Source: Mytilus edulis
Taxonomy: Eukaryota; Mollusca; Bivalvia; Mytilida; Mytilidae
Direction of reading: 5' to 3'
Length of the DNA: 64,000 bases
Assembly (NCBI RefSeq): GCF_963676685.1
Contig: NC_092346.1
Location: 26,425,133-26,489,132 of the forward strand
Notes under the pieces: model-generated
Told to the model about the DNA's origin: nothing
The model's database searches: none
The model's input: only the letters and a program-made list of their open reading frames with translations
Program-made: the position numbers and the translations under genes
Part shown: one piece after another, positions 46,441 to 56,526 of the stretch
How positions within the stretch are numbered: position 1 is the first letter of the stretch
Layout of the letters: each line of letters starts with the position of its first letter

Positions 46441-49043
46441 TTTAAAGTAAAGATAAGAATTATATATCCAGATTTGTTTTAAAGCGGAACAAAAATAAAA
46501 CTCACAAGTTAAAGTAGGCAGTTCCCTTCCAGAATTCAATTGGTTAATGAGTTAAATTTTAGATCATATCTTCGCTGTTTAAAGTTAAAATGTCACGTGT
46601 CTAATCATATTTGCTAATTGGATTACTGACTTGACAGAAGTCTATGTAATCATGTCATTCATTGGATCAATGTTAAATTAATTGATAACAGTCACAGTAA
46701 AAGTTACAATTACCTGATTTGGTGTCCAATATTATATAAAAATAAAACTGACGTGTTTCAGCTTTGATTTTGTCATTTGATTAGTGTATTTCTGTTTTGA
46801 ATTTTCCTTAGAGTTTGGTAATTTTCTTATTTTTTTTTGTTAAAGAAGAGTAACAGAAAAGTTAAATTGATAATGATAAATCGTGCAAAAACATTGTCAA
46901 CATGGTCAAGGAATACTCCAAACGACGTAATTTAAGTATCAAATAGATATCATAAAACAATGAACTTTATTTAACAGTATTGAAGATATATTCATGTATA
47001 TTCTTTGTTTTTTCCAAAAACGTGAAAATCTAAATATTTTTAAATATTGTGCTTGGTGTATTATATCTATAAAATGTGTACATATTTACACATGCTACTA
47101 TAATAAATATAATTTGTGGGAATCTTATATTTAACAAAAAAGTATCAACAAATGCACCGAGCTCCAATGTCAATTCAAAAAGGTGAAAGTCCATACAAAT
47201 TGATATAACAAAACTTTATCAACCCACAGTACAACTTGAAAAAATGTAATATTCCTGACTTGGTGTAGTCATTTCCGGAAACAAATGATGGATTAAGCCT
47301 ATTTTATATCTAGTTAAACCTCCTACTTGTATAATATTTGTTTATAGATCAGTGTACATTTCCAATTTATGATATCAAATGGGTTGAGGCATGATCAAAT
47401 CAACATTACAAACCAAATCTACATTCAATTCATAAGCTCTTGTCATTGCAATTTAGCCATAGTTTGGTTCAGATTAGTGTCCATCAGTTTTCGATTTATT
47501 CAACAAATGCTCACATGAATTCTGTACCAAAACTGTGTGATAAATGTCTTCCTTTTTACACAATAACCATTGGTAATGATGTTACTAAAGGAGGAAGATA
47601 CAGAACATACATACATAAAAACCTATTTATTTACTTTTACCTTAATTATTCATCCCTTATTTCTATTTACTATGTAATTGCATTATATCACATATCAAAT
47701 TTATTCGTTTCATTGTGTGTAAATTTGTGTTACTACGTTTTTGATTGAGTTGAGCCTTCCAACTGATATGTTATAGTGTATCTTTTTATGCTGTAATGTT
47801 ATACTATTGTTTCAGAAAAGGGAAAAATTTTGCAATTGGTACCATTAAAACGTTTAATCCCGCTGCAATTGTCCCAAGTCAGGAATCTGATGTTCAGTAG
47901 TTGTCGTCTGTTTATGTGGTTCGTAAGTGTTTCTCGTTTCTCGTTTTTATATAGATAAGACCGTTGGTTTTCCCGTTTGAATGGTTTTACACTAGTAATG
48001 TTTGGGGCCCTTTATAGCTTGCTGTTCGGTGTGAGCCAATACTCTGTGTTGGAGGCCCTACCTTGACCTTTAATGGTTTACTTTTATAAAGTGCTACTTG
48101 GATGGAGAGTTGTCTCATAGGCACTAATTTCAGATCTTCTAATATCTATATACAAGACACGATGTCTTTTTCATTTATAGCCATGGCGTTGTCGGTTTGT
48201 TTTAGATTTATGAGTTTGACTGTCCCTCTTTTATACCAACTGTCACATAAACTTAACATTAACCAAGAAAACTGAAAACATTGACCAAAGAACCATATAA
48301 ATGAGGTCAAGGTCAGATGAACCATGTCAAGCAGGCATGTACAGCTAACAATTCTTCCATACAACAAATATAGTTGACATATTGCTTATAGTTTAAGAAA
48401 AACAGACCAAAACACAAAAGCTTAACACTGAGCAATGAACCGTTTAAATGAGGTCAAGGTCAAATAAAACCTGCGCGACTGACATAGATCATGAAATATT
48501 TCCACTTTCCACATGAGTGGATATGCCCTGGTTCTTGCAAATATCACGCAGCTATGGGTAAATAACTCTATTGACTTGTGGTGACCAAGGAAAGTCAAAG
48601 GCTATAGGAGACAAACCAGAAAACAATCCACACAGATGCAATCATAAGCATGTTGATGCAATCATCTATGGAAAGGACTACCCAGAGAGAAAACCCGGTC
48701 CACCAGAGTGGAGGTTAGACTTACAAACCAACTTTCAAACATTTCAAAATAACAGCAGAATGATAAAATTATAACAGTTTTATTAATCATCTACAAACAT
48801 ATAGAAGACCAGCTTCCATGAAATATAAAAATCCATTTCTTATTAGCATAATTAGTATAGGGTACATTCTGATTTCTGAAATTATGACAAACAATCGACA
48901 GAAGGAATTAAAAGATAACATTGTCTTTAATTTAAATTAACTTATCTGAGGTTTTTTTAAACTAAAGGAGAACAACTGCAATAAATTGCTGTTAGACATT
49001 CAGATGGCTTTAAAATTCAACTTTGATTTACAGATTAAATATA
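46441..49043. repeat. Intergenic: gene flank and dispersed repeats
   Basis: Bases 46441-46720 are the duplicated 5' flank. Near 47250-47330 is a diverged CCTGACTTGG repeat. Bases 47950-48125 hold GTTTGGGGCCCTTTATAGC and TGGATGGAGAGTTGTCTCAT repeats. Bases 48165-48235 hold a fragment (AGCCATGGCGTTGTCGGTTTG) of a repeat fuller at 58700-58860. Bases 48235-48490 are two units of the 145-bp repeat found at 53850-54690. From 48500 the sequence aligns with 60050 onwards. No gene seen. Confidence 0.6.
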
Positions 49044-49232
49044 AAATTAACGGTACCAATTTTCTTGCACCAGATGCGCATTTCGACAATACATGTCTCT
49101 TCAGTGATGCTCGTGGCCAAAATATTTGAAATCCAAAGCTTATATAAAAGATGAAGAGGTATAATCCAAAAGGTCCAAAAAGTATAGCCAAATCCGTGCA
49201 AGGAATCAGAGCTTTGCATGAGGGAAATACAA
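49044..49232. repeat. Dispersed short repeat insertion
   Basis: A copy of the CAGATGCGCATTTCGACA / CTCTTCAGTGATGCTCG family interrupts sequence that is continuous near 60595 in the other duplication copy. It resembles the CAGACGCGCGTTTCGTC / CATCAGTGACGCTC family elsewhere in the window, so the two are probably subfamilies of one element. Confidence 0.6.
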
Positions 49233-50219
49233 TTAGACAACAAAACACTTTTGAGAGTCCAGTGCAAATCACAAAAAAAATTATAACTAATATTGATTGT
49301 AAGCCATGAACAATTCTCAGTCATAAGTTTTTTAGTGAAAACTACCACTGGTTTGCAGCATTTGGTAAATAAAGATTTCTTATACTAATATATGCCAAAT
49401 GTACACTAGCATTTGATGGTCATTCTTCAATCAATTGTACAGTTGTTTAAATTTAAGGGGGATAAAAGATTTGTTGATTTCTTTTCCTTGTAATTTCTTT
49501 TCAAAATTTTTCAACAGTCTAGTAGAAATGTTTATTTACTGTAATAGTAAATAGAGACTAAATTACAAAAGTGAAATTTGTAACTTTTGGCATAAAATTT
49601 CCCTCAATCAAACATGTTCACGTGTTTCAAAATATTTTTTTAATATTCTCAGGATTTTGTCACCTCCTAAATTGGAAAGTAACAGCTTTAGATATGATAT
49701 CACAAAAGTATAATAAATAAACTCATCATAGATACCAGGATTAAAATTTTATATTTACGTTTCGTCTGCTAAAATGAATATATTTCGTTTATAAATCATA
49801 TAATATCAAAAAAGTATAATAAATAAAGATATTTTGCTTATAAATCATTTAAACTCAATGAATTATTAGCAACTAATGATTTCATCTAATTCTATAAAAC
49901 ATTTCAAACAAAACAATTATAAAGTGTGTATTATTACAATAGATATCTATAAATGCAAACCGTAAATGATTAAAATGTATCAGGTTTGGTTTTTGTAAAT
50001 ATATGAAGAAAAAAATATAAAATTAAAAACCAATTCTTCAGAGAACAATTGAAGGTCTTTCCACCTCGATAATAAGAATGAAATTTAAAAAACGATGTTA
50101 GAAAATATCACTCCTTGTTGATGTAATTTGGTTCTTCAAATTGATATAAAAAAAAAAGATTAATAGGTATATGCAGAAGACTTAATTGTTTTATTATGAA
50201 CAAAAAATAATTTTTAACA
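49233..50219. other. Duplicated intergenic DNA
   Basis: This aligns with 60600-61440. Around 49724 and 61055 both copies carry a truncated dispersed element (AAACTCATCATAGATACCAGG). No coding frame is supported. Confidence 0.5.
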
Positions 50220-51330
50220 AAGGTCAAAATCTAGAACGTCAAATTGACCTTTGAACTTGACCTCAATTTCAAGGTCATAAGTCAGTGATCTCAAATCAAA
50301 AGACACCAGGTCAATCATTTGTATGGTTGTGGTGAAATACTGATTTCAAATACATAAGGGGAAAAAACTCCTATAAGGGTTAACCAAAACACTTCGACTG
50401 AAATAGGTTGAAGTTGCGCCTTTTTGTAAACAGTAAATTTGCAAACAAATCATATCATTAAATCTAACAGTTTCTTTTGAATAACGATAAACAAGCAACA
50501 GACGCCTAACGGATGAAAATAAAAGTTGTCCGTTGACAAAATCGTTATTCGTTGGGAGTCCGTTGATGTACTGACCATATAAAGCGGACGTGTAACGAAT
50601 GCATAACGGACACACACCGGATATGCAACGTACAAGAAACGGAAGTATACCGGATAAAAACGGATGAACAAGATATACTGAAAAATTAAAGACAACAATA
50701 ATAAAACATGTAAATCGCATACATATTCAAAATGTGTCTGTGTATCTGGTTTTTGTTTGTTCTTCAAAATGCATCCAAAGGGCAGTGTCTGGTCTGAATA
50801 AGAGCTGCTTGATTGTGAAGACGTGCCCTTACTCTAAGATCGATTATGAATAATAAGAATTCATGAACTTTAAGAAATCTGACATACCAATAATTGGTAT
50901 TTCTGACGCGAAATTTTCAATTGGCATTTATCCGTTTCAGATCCGTTCATCATCCGTTTTATCCGTTATGCGTCCGGTGGAAGTCCGTTTCTCATTCGTT
51001 CAACATCCGTTTTATCCGTTAAACGTCCGGTAGAAGCCCGTTGGTGGATTTATCTGCCAGACCTCCAACGGATGTATAACGGACACGTAACGGATACAAA
51101 ACGGACGAGTACTGTACAAAACGGATGCCTACCGTCCGTTCAAAGTTTTTAACATGCTCAAAATTTTCAACCGGACAGAACCGATGTGGACGGATAAAAC
51201 GTACGCTAAACGGACACACAACGAATATGGACGGACGTCTAATGGATAAAAACGGACATGAACGGATTGAAAAGAACTGTTCCGTTAGGTATCCGTTTGA
51301 CCTATCCGTTAAGGTGTGACCGAGGCTTTT
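50220..51330. repeat. ACGGA-rich repeat block
   Basis: Bases 50495-50680 and 50935-51320 contain dozens of ACGGA(T/C) motifs or the reverse complement (A/G)TCCGT, often spaced 10-20 bases. CCGTT-oriented copies dominate 50935-51050 and AACGG-oriented copies dominate 51060-51265, so the halves can fold back. The right edge ends CCGTTAAGGTGTGACCGAGG. Bases 50220-50420 are a different dispersed repeat (TTGACCTTTGAACTTGACCT). The block is absent from the other duplication copy (61440-61620). Confidence 0.7.
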
Positions 51331-52112
51331 GTTTTAAAATTCTTTTACTTTTTTATATATAAGTATCCATTGGGGGAAATATTCTTCAAATGCCTTCAGT
51401 AGATGATTCATGATTTACATGTTTAAACATAATTTTATAACTTTACATAATGTTTGTGTATATGATTTCAAGTGAATTTGTTTTGGTTTGAAGTCATTAA
51501 AGTAAAATTGATATTGTAGATACAACTGATATAACTAGAAGACTAAACAATTCAACTAATGGTCAAATATTGAAAAACACAAAAATTTAATATGGTGTAT
51601 AGTATTAGATTAAAAAAAGATGAAAAATAAACTAAAAATTGGTGTAAAACACATTGGTTCTAAAATATAATTTGCATACTACATGTATTGCCTAATAGAA
51701 AATATACAATTTCTGTTGCAATATGTAATAAAATGCAGACACATTTATAAGTTTGTGTGTGATATCCATAATATATAGCTTTTCCCAAATCATTGGAAAG
51801 TATTACGAAAATAAATAAATCAATCAATCAACAGTATCTTGATTTTAAAATCATGCTCCAAAAGCCCTAATCACAAGGCCTTAACACAATCCATAATGTA
51901 TAGATTTCTTGGATTTGGAAATAAATCATCACTAAATGCATAAATATTTGATCAATTTGTGCCAATACATTACAAATTTAATTGATTTTATTTTCAAATT
52001 TGATCAAACTTTTCTAAAACCGAAAGGTCTCATCTGGTTATGAATACAATTCACTTCCAAAAAAAGTCAGAACAACAATATGGTATTAAAAGATTTACAA
52101 ATAAATGAGGAT
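51331..52112. other. Duplicated intergenic DNA to the breakpoint
   Basis: This aligns with 61620-62790 until about 52110, then passes directly into a B-box gene fragment. No coding frame is supported. Confidence 0.55.
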
Positions 52113-52386
52113 TAAATATAAAACAAGACGAGCATAACGATTTATCACAATTTAGACAAAACGATACACATGTTTTATCCATATGTTTCGAACATGAAAT
52201 CTCCTCCAAGTCCACTTTTCTTACATTTTCCAAATCTCCAATACTAGTATTCTCTCCATGTTGTAAAAGTACCACCTTATGCACAGATAATTTTTCACTC
52301 TTTGTATGAACTTTTGTATTGCATTCATCACAAAGATTCAGATCACATGACTTGCAGTGCCATTTAAAAGCCTTCACCATGTTCAC
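52113..52386 (-). pseudogene. N-terminal fragment of a B-box/propeller gene
   Basis: This encodes most of both B-boxes: KWHCKSCDLNLCDECNTKVH, then EISCSKHMDKTCVSFCLNCD and SLCSSCFI. The first about 15 codons, including the first two cysteines, are replaced by unrelated sequence (near 52375). The coding match ends after CFI at about 52113, before PFQYEEL. Both ends are rearrangement breakpoints, and the left one coincides with the end of the duplicated block. It is not functional. Confidence 0.8.
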
Positions 52387-53849
52387 CCATATCCGTTATT
52401 TTCAAAACACTCTTTTGAAGGACTTAGAACATTTCTACAATGTTTGCAATAGTAAAAGGCAAACAATGGCTCACAAAACACATTCTTTTCACACAGCAAA
52501 TCTATGTGTATTCAGTGAGTGTATTACCTTACAAAATGACAGCAGAATATTATAATTATAACAACAGAATGATATAATTATAACAGTTTTATTTATCATC
52601 ATCAAACATATAGAAGACCAGCTTCCATGAAACATAAGAATCTATTTCTTATTAGCATGATTAGTATGAGGTAAAAAATCTTATTAACAACGCTAATAGA
52701 AACACAAGTCACTCCAATCACTAACGATTAGACAAAAATATATGCTGATTGCTTACTTGTCAATGTTTTAAAATTTTGAACAGTCATCTTATTCGTCACG
52801 GTAAAGAGATGAACAAACATCGTCGGGTGTTCTCTTATGTCATATTTTACCGTTATGTTTTGAACAGTTCTGTTGTTGTTTCTGTTTTGTTTATCCACTT
52901 TTTTATGAACTTGTGGAAATTAAGAACTCAATATATATTGTATGACTCCAGAATATTATTGGAAATCATTGTATAGAATTTTTGATGATTTTGGTGTTAG
53001 GTTAGTGTCCCATTGATTAACACTTCCTTTCCAAACACATGATGCAATGTTTTTTCTTAATAAGAAGTTGCTGCTTTATACAATGAAGTTTTTAAACCAA
53101 GATTTGCAAGTGGTGGAGTTGAAATCATCCGAGAGAATCGGAATGAGTCATGCAAATTCAGTTTTGGCTAAACCAATTTTAAATATACGTAATCGTATAA
53201 TATGTTTTCAACTGCCTCGTGATATCCGATCTTTCACGATCCGAAAAATCATCTGTCTGGAAATATTTCATGTTTTGCTAAATTTCTGATTGTGCTAACA
53301 CAAAGAATTGAATCATTAAGATTGAAAGTCTTTCGATGTATAAAAACATCTTTTTTGTGTACATTTTAAATGACATTTAAAAGTCGATGTGCAATCTGCC
53401 CTTTGTAGTTTTAAACCTTTATTTGGTTTCTCAGATACTGATCATGATGATGAATCATTTGAACAAACAGTTTTATTTTCTTTTTGAAATATGTCCGTTT
53501 ATTTCATTAGATTGGATAAGTTATTGACCGCGCATATGTCTCGTAAATAAGATTTCGTTAGGTAAGGTATTCTTTTACAATCATTTTGCCCGACATACTG
53601 AATGACACCCGTGTTTTATAATTCGAGTCTATGAGAGTATAGAAGAACTTTAATAGAAAAAAATTAAAGATGTGTCATTAAAATTATAGTGTATTAAGAT
53701 TTTAATCATTGTTTACTTTGTTTTTCACATTTTTGTAATTTGATGTAGTATACTAGTAGTCAGTTTTTACCCCAAAATTTACACACGCTGAAATTTCTCG
53801 TCTTCTTTACTAATCATTGATATTACGTGATAGTCCTAAATTTAAAGCT
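52387..53849. other. Intergenic DNA with one short duplicated stretch
   Basis: Bases about 52545-52690 are a third copy of sequence at 48735-48860 and 60295-60420 (CATATAGAAGACCAGCTTCC). The rest shows nothing recognisable; a plus-strand frame at 53047-53289 has no known relative. Confidence 0.45.
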
Positions 53850-54690
53850 TTATAACAACTGTCACATAAACTCAAAATTAACCAAGAAAACTTAACATTG
53901 ATCAATGAACCATTAAAATGAGGTCAAGGTCAGATGAACCATGCCAGGCAGACATGTACAGCTAACAATTATTCCATACAACAAATATAGTGGACCTATT
54001 GCTTATAAATTAAGAAAACAAGACCAAAACACACTTAACACTTAGCAATGAACCTTAAAAATGAGGTCAAGGTCAAATAAAACCTATGCGACTGACATAT
54101 ATATCATAAAATATTTTCATACACCAAATATAGTTGACCTAATGAATATAGTATTAAAAATATAGACCAAAACTCAAAAAATTAACTTTGACCACTGAAC
54201 CATGAAAATGAGGTCATGGTCAGATGACACCTGTCAGCTAGACATGTACACCTTACAATCATTCCATACACCAAATATAGTAGACCTATTGCATATAGTA
54301 TCTGAGATATGGACTTGACCACCAAAACTTAACCTTGTTCACTGATCCATGAAATGAGGTCGAATTCAAGTGTCTGACGGGCATGAGGACCTTGCAAGGT
54401 ATGCACATATCAAATATAGTTATCCTATTACTTATAATCAGAGAGAATTTAACACTACAAAAAATCTTAACTTTTTTCAAATAGTCACTGAACTATGAAA
54501 ATGAGGTCAAGGACATTGGATATGTGACTGACGGAAAGTTCGTAACATGAGGCATCTCTATACAAAGTAAGAAGCATCCAGGTCTTCAGCCTTCTAAAAT
54601 ATAATGCTTTTAAGAAGTTAGCTAACGCCGCCGCCGCTGCCGGATCATTATTCCTAAGTCGAGCTTTCTGCAACAAAAGTTGCAGGCTCG
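53850..54690. repeat. About 145-bp tandem repeat with terminal hairpin
   Basis: AATGAGGTCAAGG recurs at about 53918, 54061, 54208, 54354 and 54501, spaced 143-147 bases. Each unit also carries an ATACA-CAAATATAGT-GACCTA segment. The right end has AACGCCGCCGCCGCTGCCGGA followed by a hairpin, GTCGAGC-TTCTGCAAC / GTTGCAGGCTCGAC (54658-54692). A related two-unit copy is at 48235-48490. Repeats with tandem units and a 3' hairpin are known among bivalve non-autonomous elements; the class here is not established. Confidence 0.75.
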
Positions 54691-54834
54691 ACAAAAAGTA
54701 GATGTGATCAAATAATAAAAAAAATTTGCAGAATTAAATGAGTTAGGTTTCCTGAGCAATTCAATATAAAATGGACAATTTTATTAATCATAAAATGCAC
54801 ATTGATATATAATGCAGTGTTTCTTATAATGACC

Positions 54835-56526
54835 TCATTCCACAAAATCTACGACATACAACTTGGTTTTTCCAGAATATGAACAACCGATCATTAAATG
54901 TCCCTTGTGAAAACATATATTAATAGGCTCTGTAATATCAGTGTCTGAAATACAATTACAAATGAATTGTCCATCCTTTGATAGGACATGAATAGCATTC
55001 TTGGTTTTCTCAGCCACAAGAACTAGACCTGACGATGTTGTTACAATGTCATTTGGAGAAAAATCAATTTTTGAATTAATGGTCGAATGACCACTGTATG
55101 TCCATTTGCATTGTCCCCATTCCCCAATCACTACAATTCTTCCTGTTTTCGAATTCAAAGGTTGGTCGATCACACAAAAATGTCCATTGATGTTTCTGGT
55201 TATTTTTTTCGGTAGAGAAAATAATGTGTTACTGATGCCTTCAATCCGTTTCGAAGGCATTCGAAAGGAAAACGCAGACACAGACAAGCCACCGGGACGC
55301 ATGAAATTCATATTGAATTCAAGAATTCCAGCAGATGATCCTATCTTATTAGTAAAACCGACGACGACTGATTCGTCCCTCTCAGATACATGAATGCTAA
55401 AAAAGTCTAGTTGATCTTTTGATATTGACGGCAGTGAAAATATTTCAAATTCTCCATTTCTTTTAAGCCGTCTCATTGCAAACTTGTCATCTGACATTAA
55501 GATTTCTCCATTAAAGTTTGTTATATTTGAAATTTTTGCAAAATGGCCATCTTTCCTATTTGCGTCTATCATGTCATTTGTAGTAACAAACTTAGAATCT
55601 GATATTGTGAAATACTTGAATTTGCGAGATTGGCGGTGAAACATAACACAGATATCAGCATTTAGAGACACTAGTCCGTTTAGTTCTGGAAAATCAACTT
55701 CAAATGTCTGAATTGGTATTACTTTGGGTATTCTTATTACTGATCCCAAGACTTCTTTCAGAGAAATATGTGGGGGCTCAAGAAAAATCCATTCTGGAGG
55801 TTTTATATCTAATGCTGATTTTGCTGGTATATCACTGTTGATTTTTTCTACAGTTGAGAAAACTGAAGCTGGGTCCTGTGTTTCTAACACTTCGTCAAGC
55901 GTTTTTTTCCCTGTCAATAATTCTTGTTCTATCAGAGAAAGTCTTTTGCGTTCTGATACTACTGGGTTATTTTCTGGGTCCCATATACCTTCCATAACTT
56001 CTACAAGATTCAATGCCTCCTTTGTTATTGCATTTTTTGCCTCATTTTTCCTATTCGAAATTTTCTCTTTTATTTCGTTGTGTTTTGAAACCTCACGGTC
56101 ATCCATTGTTTTAAATGTGGCTGCTTTCTCTTCAAAGAATGGGTAACATTCGTCAATTTTACTTTTTAAATCTTTGAGTAAAAGATATTTCTCTTCGTAA
56201 ACTTTGCTTAGTTCCTCATACTGAAATGGTCGGATTAGGCAAAACGAACATAAAGATTTATTGCAATTAAGGCAGTATGTTAAACATTTCTTATTATTAT
56301 GTTTCGAACACGAAATCTCCTTCAAGTCCACTTTTCGTGAATTTTCGAAGTCTTCAATTTGTCCACCATGTTGTGAAAGAAAAACTTTGTGTCCAGATAA
56401 TTTGTCAATCTTAGAATGAATTTTTTTATTGCATACGTCACACAAATTTAAATCACATGACTGGCAATGCCATTTTACCTCAGTCGACTCTTCACAAAAT
56501 TGACAGTTTCCAGATTTGCAAGCCAT
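54835..56526 (-). CDS. RING-less B-box / coiled-coil / propeller protein (563 aa)
   Basis: Intact gene with ATG at 56524-56526 and TGA at 54835-54837; a minus-strand AATAAA lies at 54780-54785. B-box 1 has the full C8, C11, C21, C24, C29, C32, H37 and H46 set. The second has C73, H76, C85, C88, C93 and C96, with N89 in place of the usual aspartate. Residues 1-70 follow the 44770-46440 protein almost exactly, whereas about 150-300 (NEAKNAITKEALNLVEVMEG, SVIRIPKVIPIQTF) follow the distant 982-2658 protein more closely, so the gene looks mosaic. The propeller contains an extra serine-, phenylalanine- and arginine-rich stretch (FNMNFMRPGGLSVSAFSFRM). It is the last member before the array ends. 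Confidence 0.87.
   Translation of the reverse strand: MACKSGNCQFCEESTEVKWHCQSCDLNLCDVCNKKIHSKIDKLSGHKVFLSQHGGQIEDFENSRKVDLKEISCSKHNNKKCLTYCLNCNKSLCSFCLIRPFQYEELSKVYEEKYLLLKDLKSKIDECYPFFEEKAATFKTMDDREVSKHNEIKEKISNRKNEAKNAITKEALNLVEVMEGIWDPENNPVVSERKRLSLIEQELLTGKKTLDEVLETQDPASVFSTVEKINSDIPAKSALDIKPPEWIFLEPPHISLKEVLGSVIRIPKVIPIQTFEVDFPELNGLVSLNADICVMFHRQSRKFKYFTISDSKFVTTNDMIDANRKDGHFAKISNITNFNGEILMSDDKFAMRRLKRNGEFEIFSLPSISKDQLDFFSIHVSERDESVVVGFTNKIGSSAGILEFNMNFMRPGGLSVSAFSFRMPSKRIEGISNTLFSLPKKITRNINGHFCVIDQPLNSKTGRIVVIGEWGQCKWTYSGHSTINSKIDFSPNDIVTTSSGLVLVAEKTKNAIHVLSKDGQFICNCISDTDITEPINICFHKGHLMIGCSYSGKTKLYVVDFVE

Larger units (their letters stand above)
44770..52110. repeat. Second segmental duplication, left copy
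   Basis: Gene, 5' flank and downstream DNA align with 54835-62790, offset about 10 kb. Anchors are 46441-46720 with 56527-56800, 47170-47500 with 57960-58480, 48500-49020 with 60050-60560, 49340-50030 with 60670-61380 and 51340-52110 with 61620-62790. Copy-specific insertions include 49044-49232 here and 57118-57740 in the right copy. Confidence 0.75.

Noticed and set aside
46441-46539. 33-residue N-terminal extension of the 556-aa gene
   Set aside because: It begins at TTG, has no counterpart in any paralogue, and the ATG at 46438-46440 aligns with all other starts.
53047-53289. 80-residue plus-strand frame
   Set aside because: No recognisable domain, no paralogue in the window and no splice or transcript signal.
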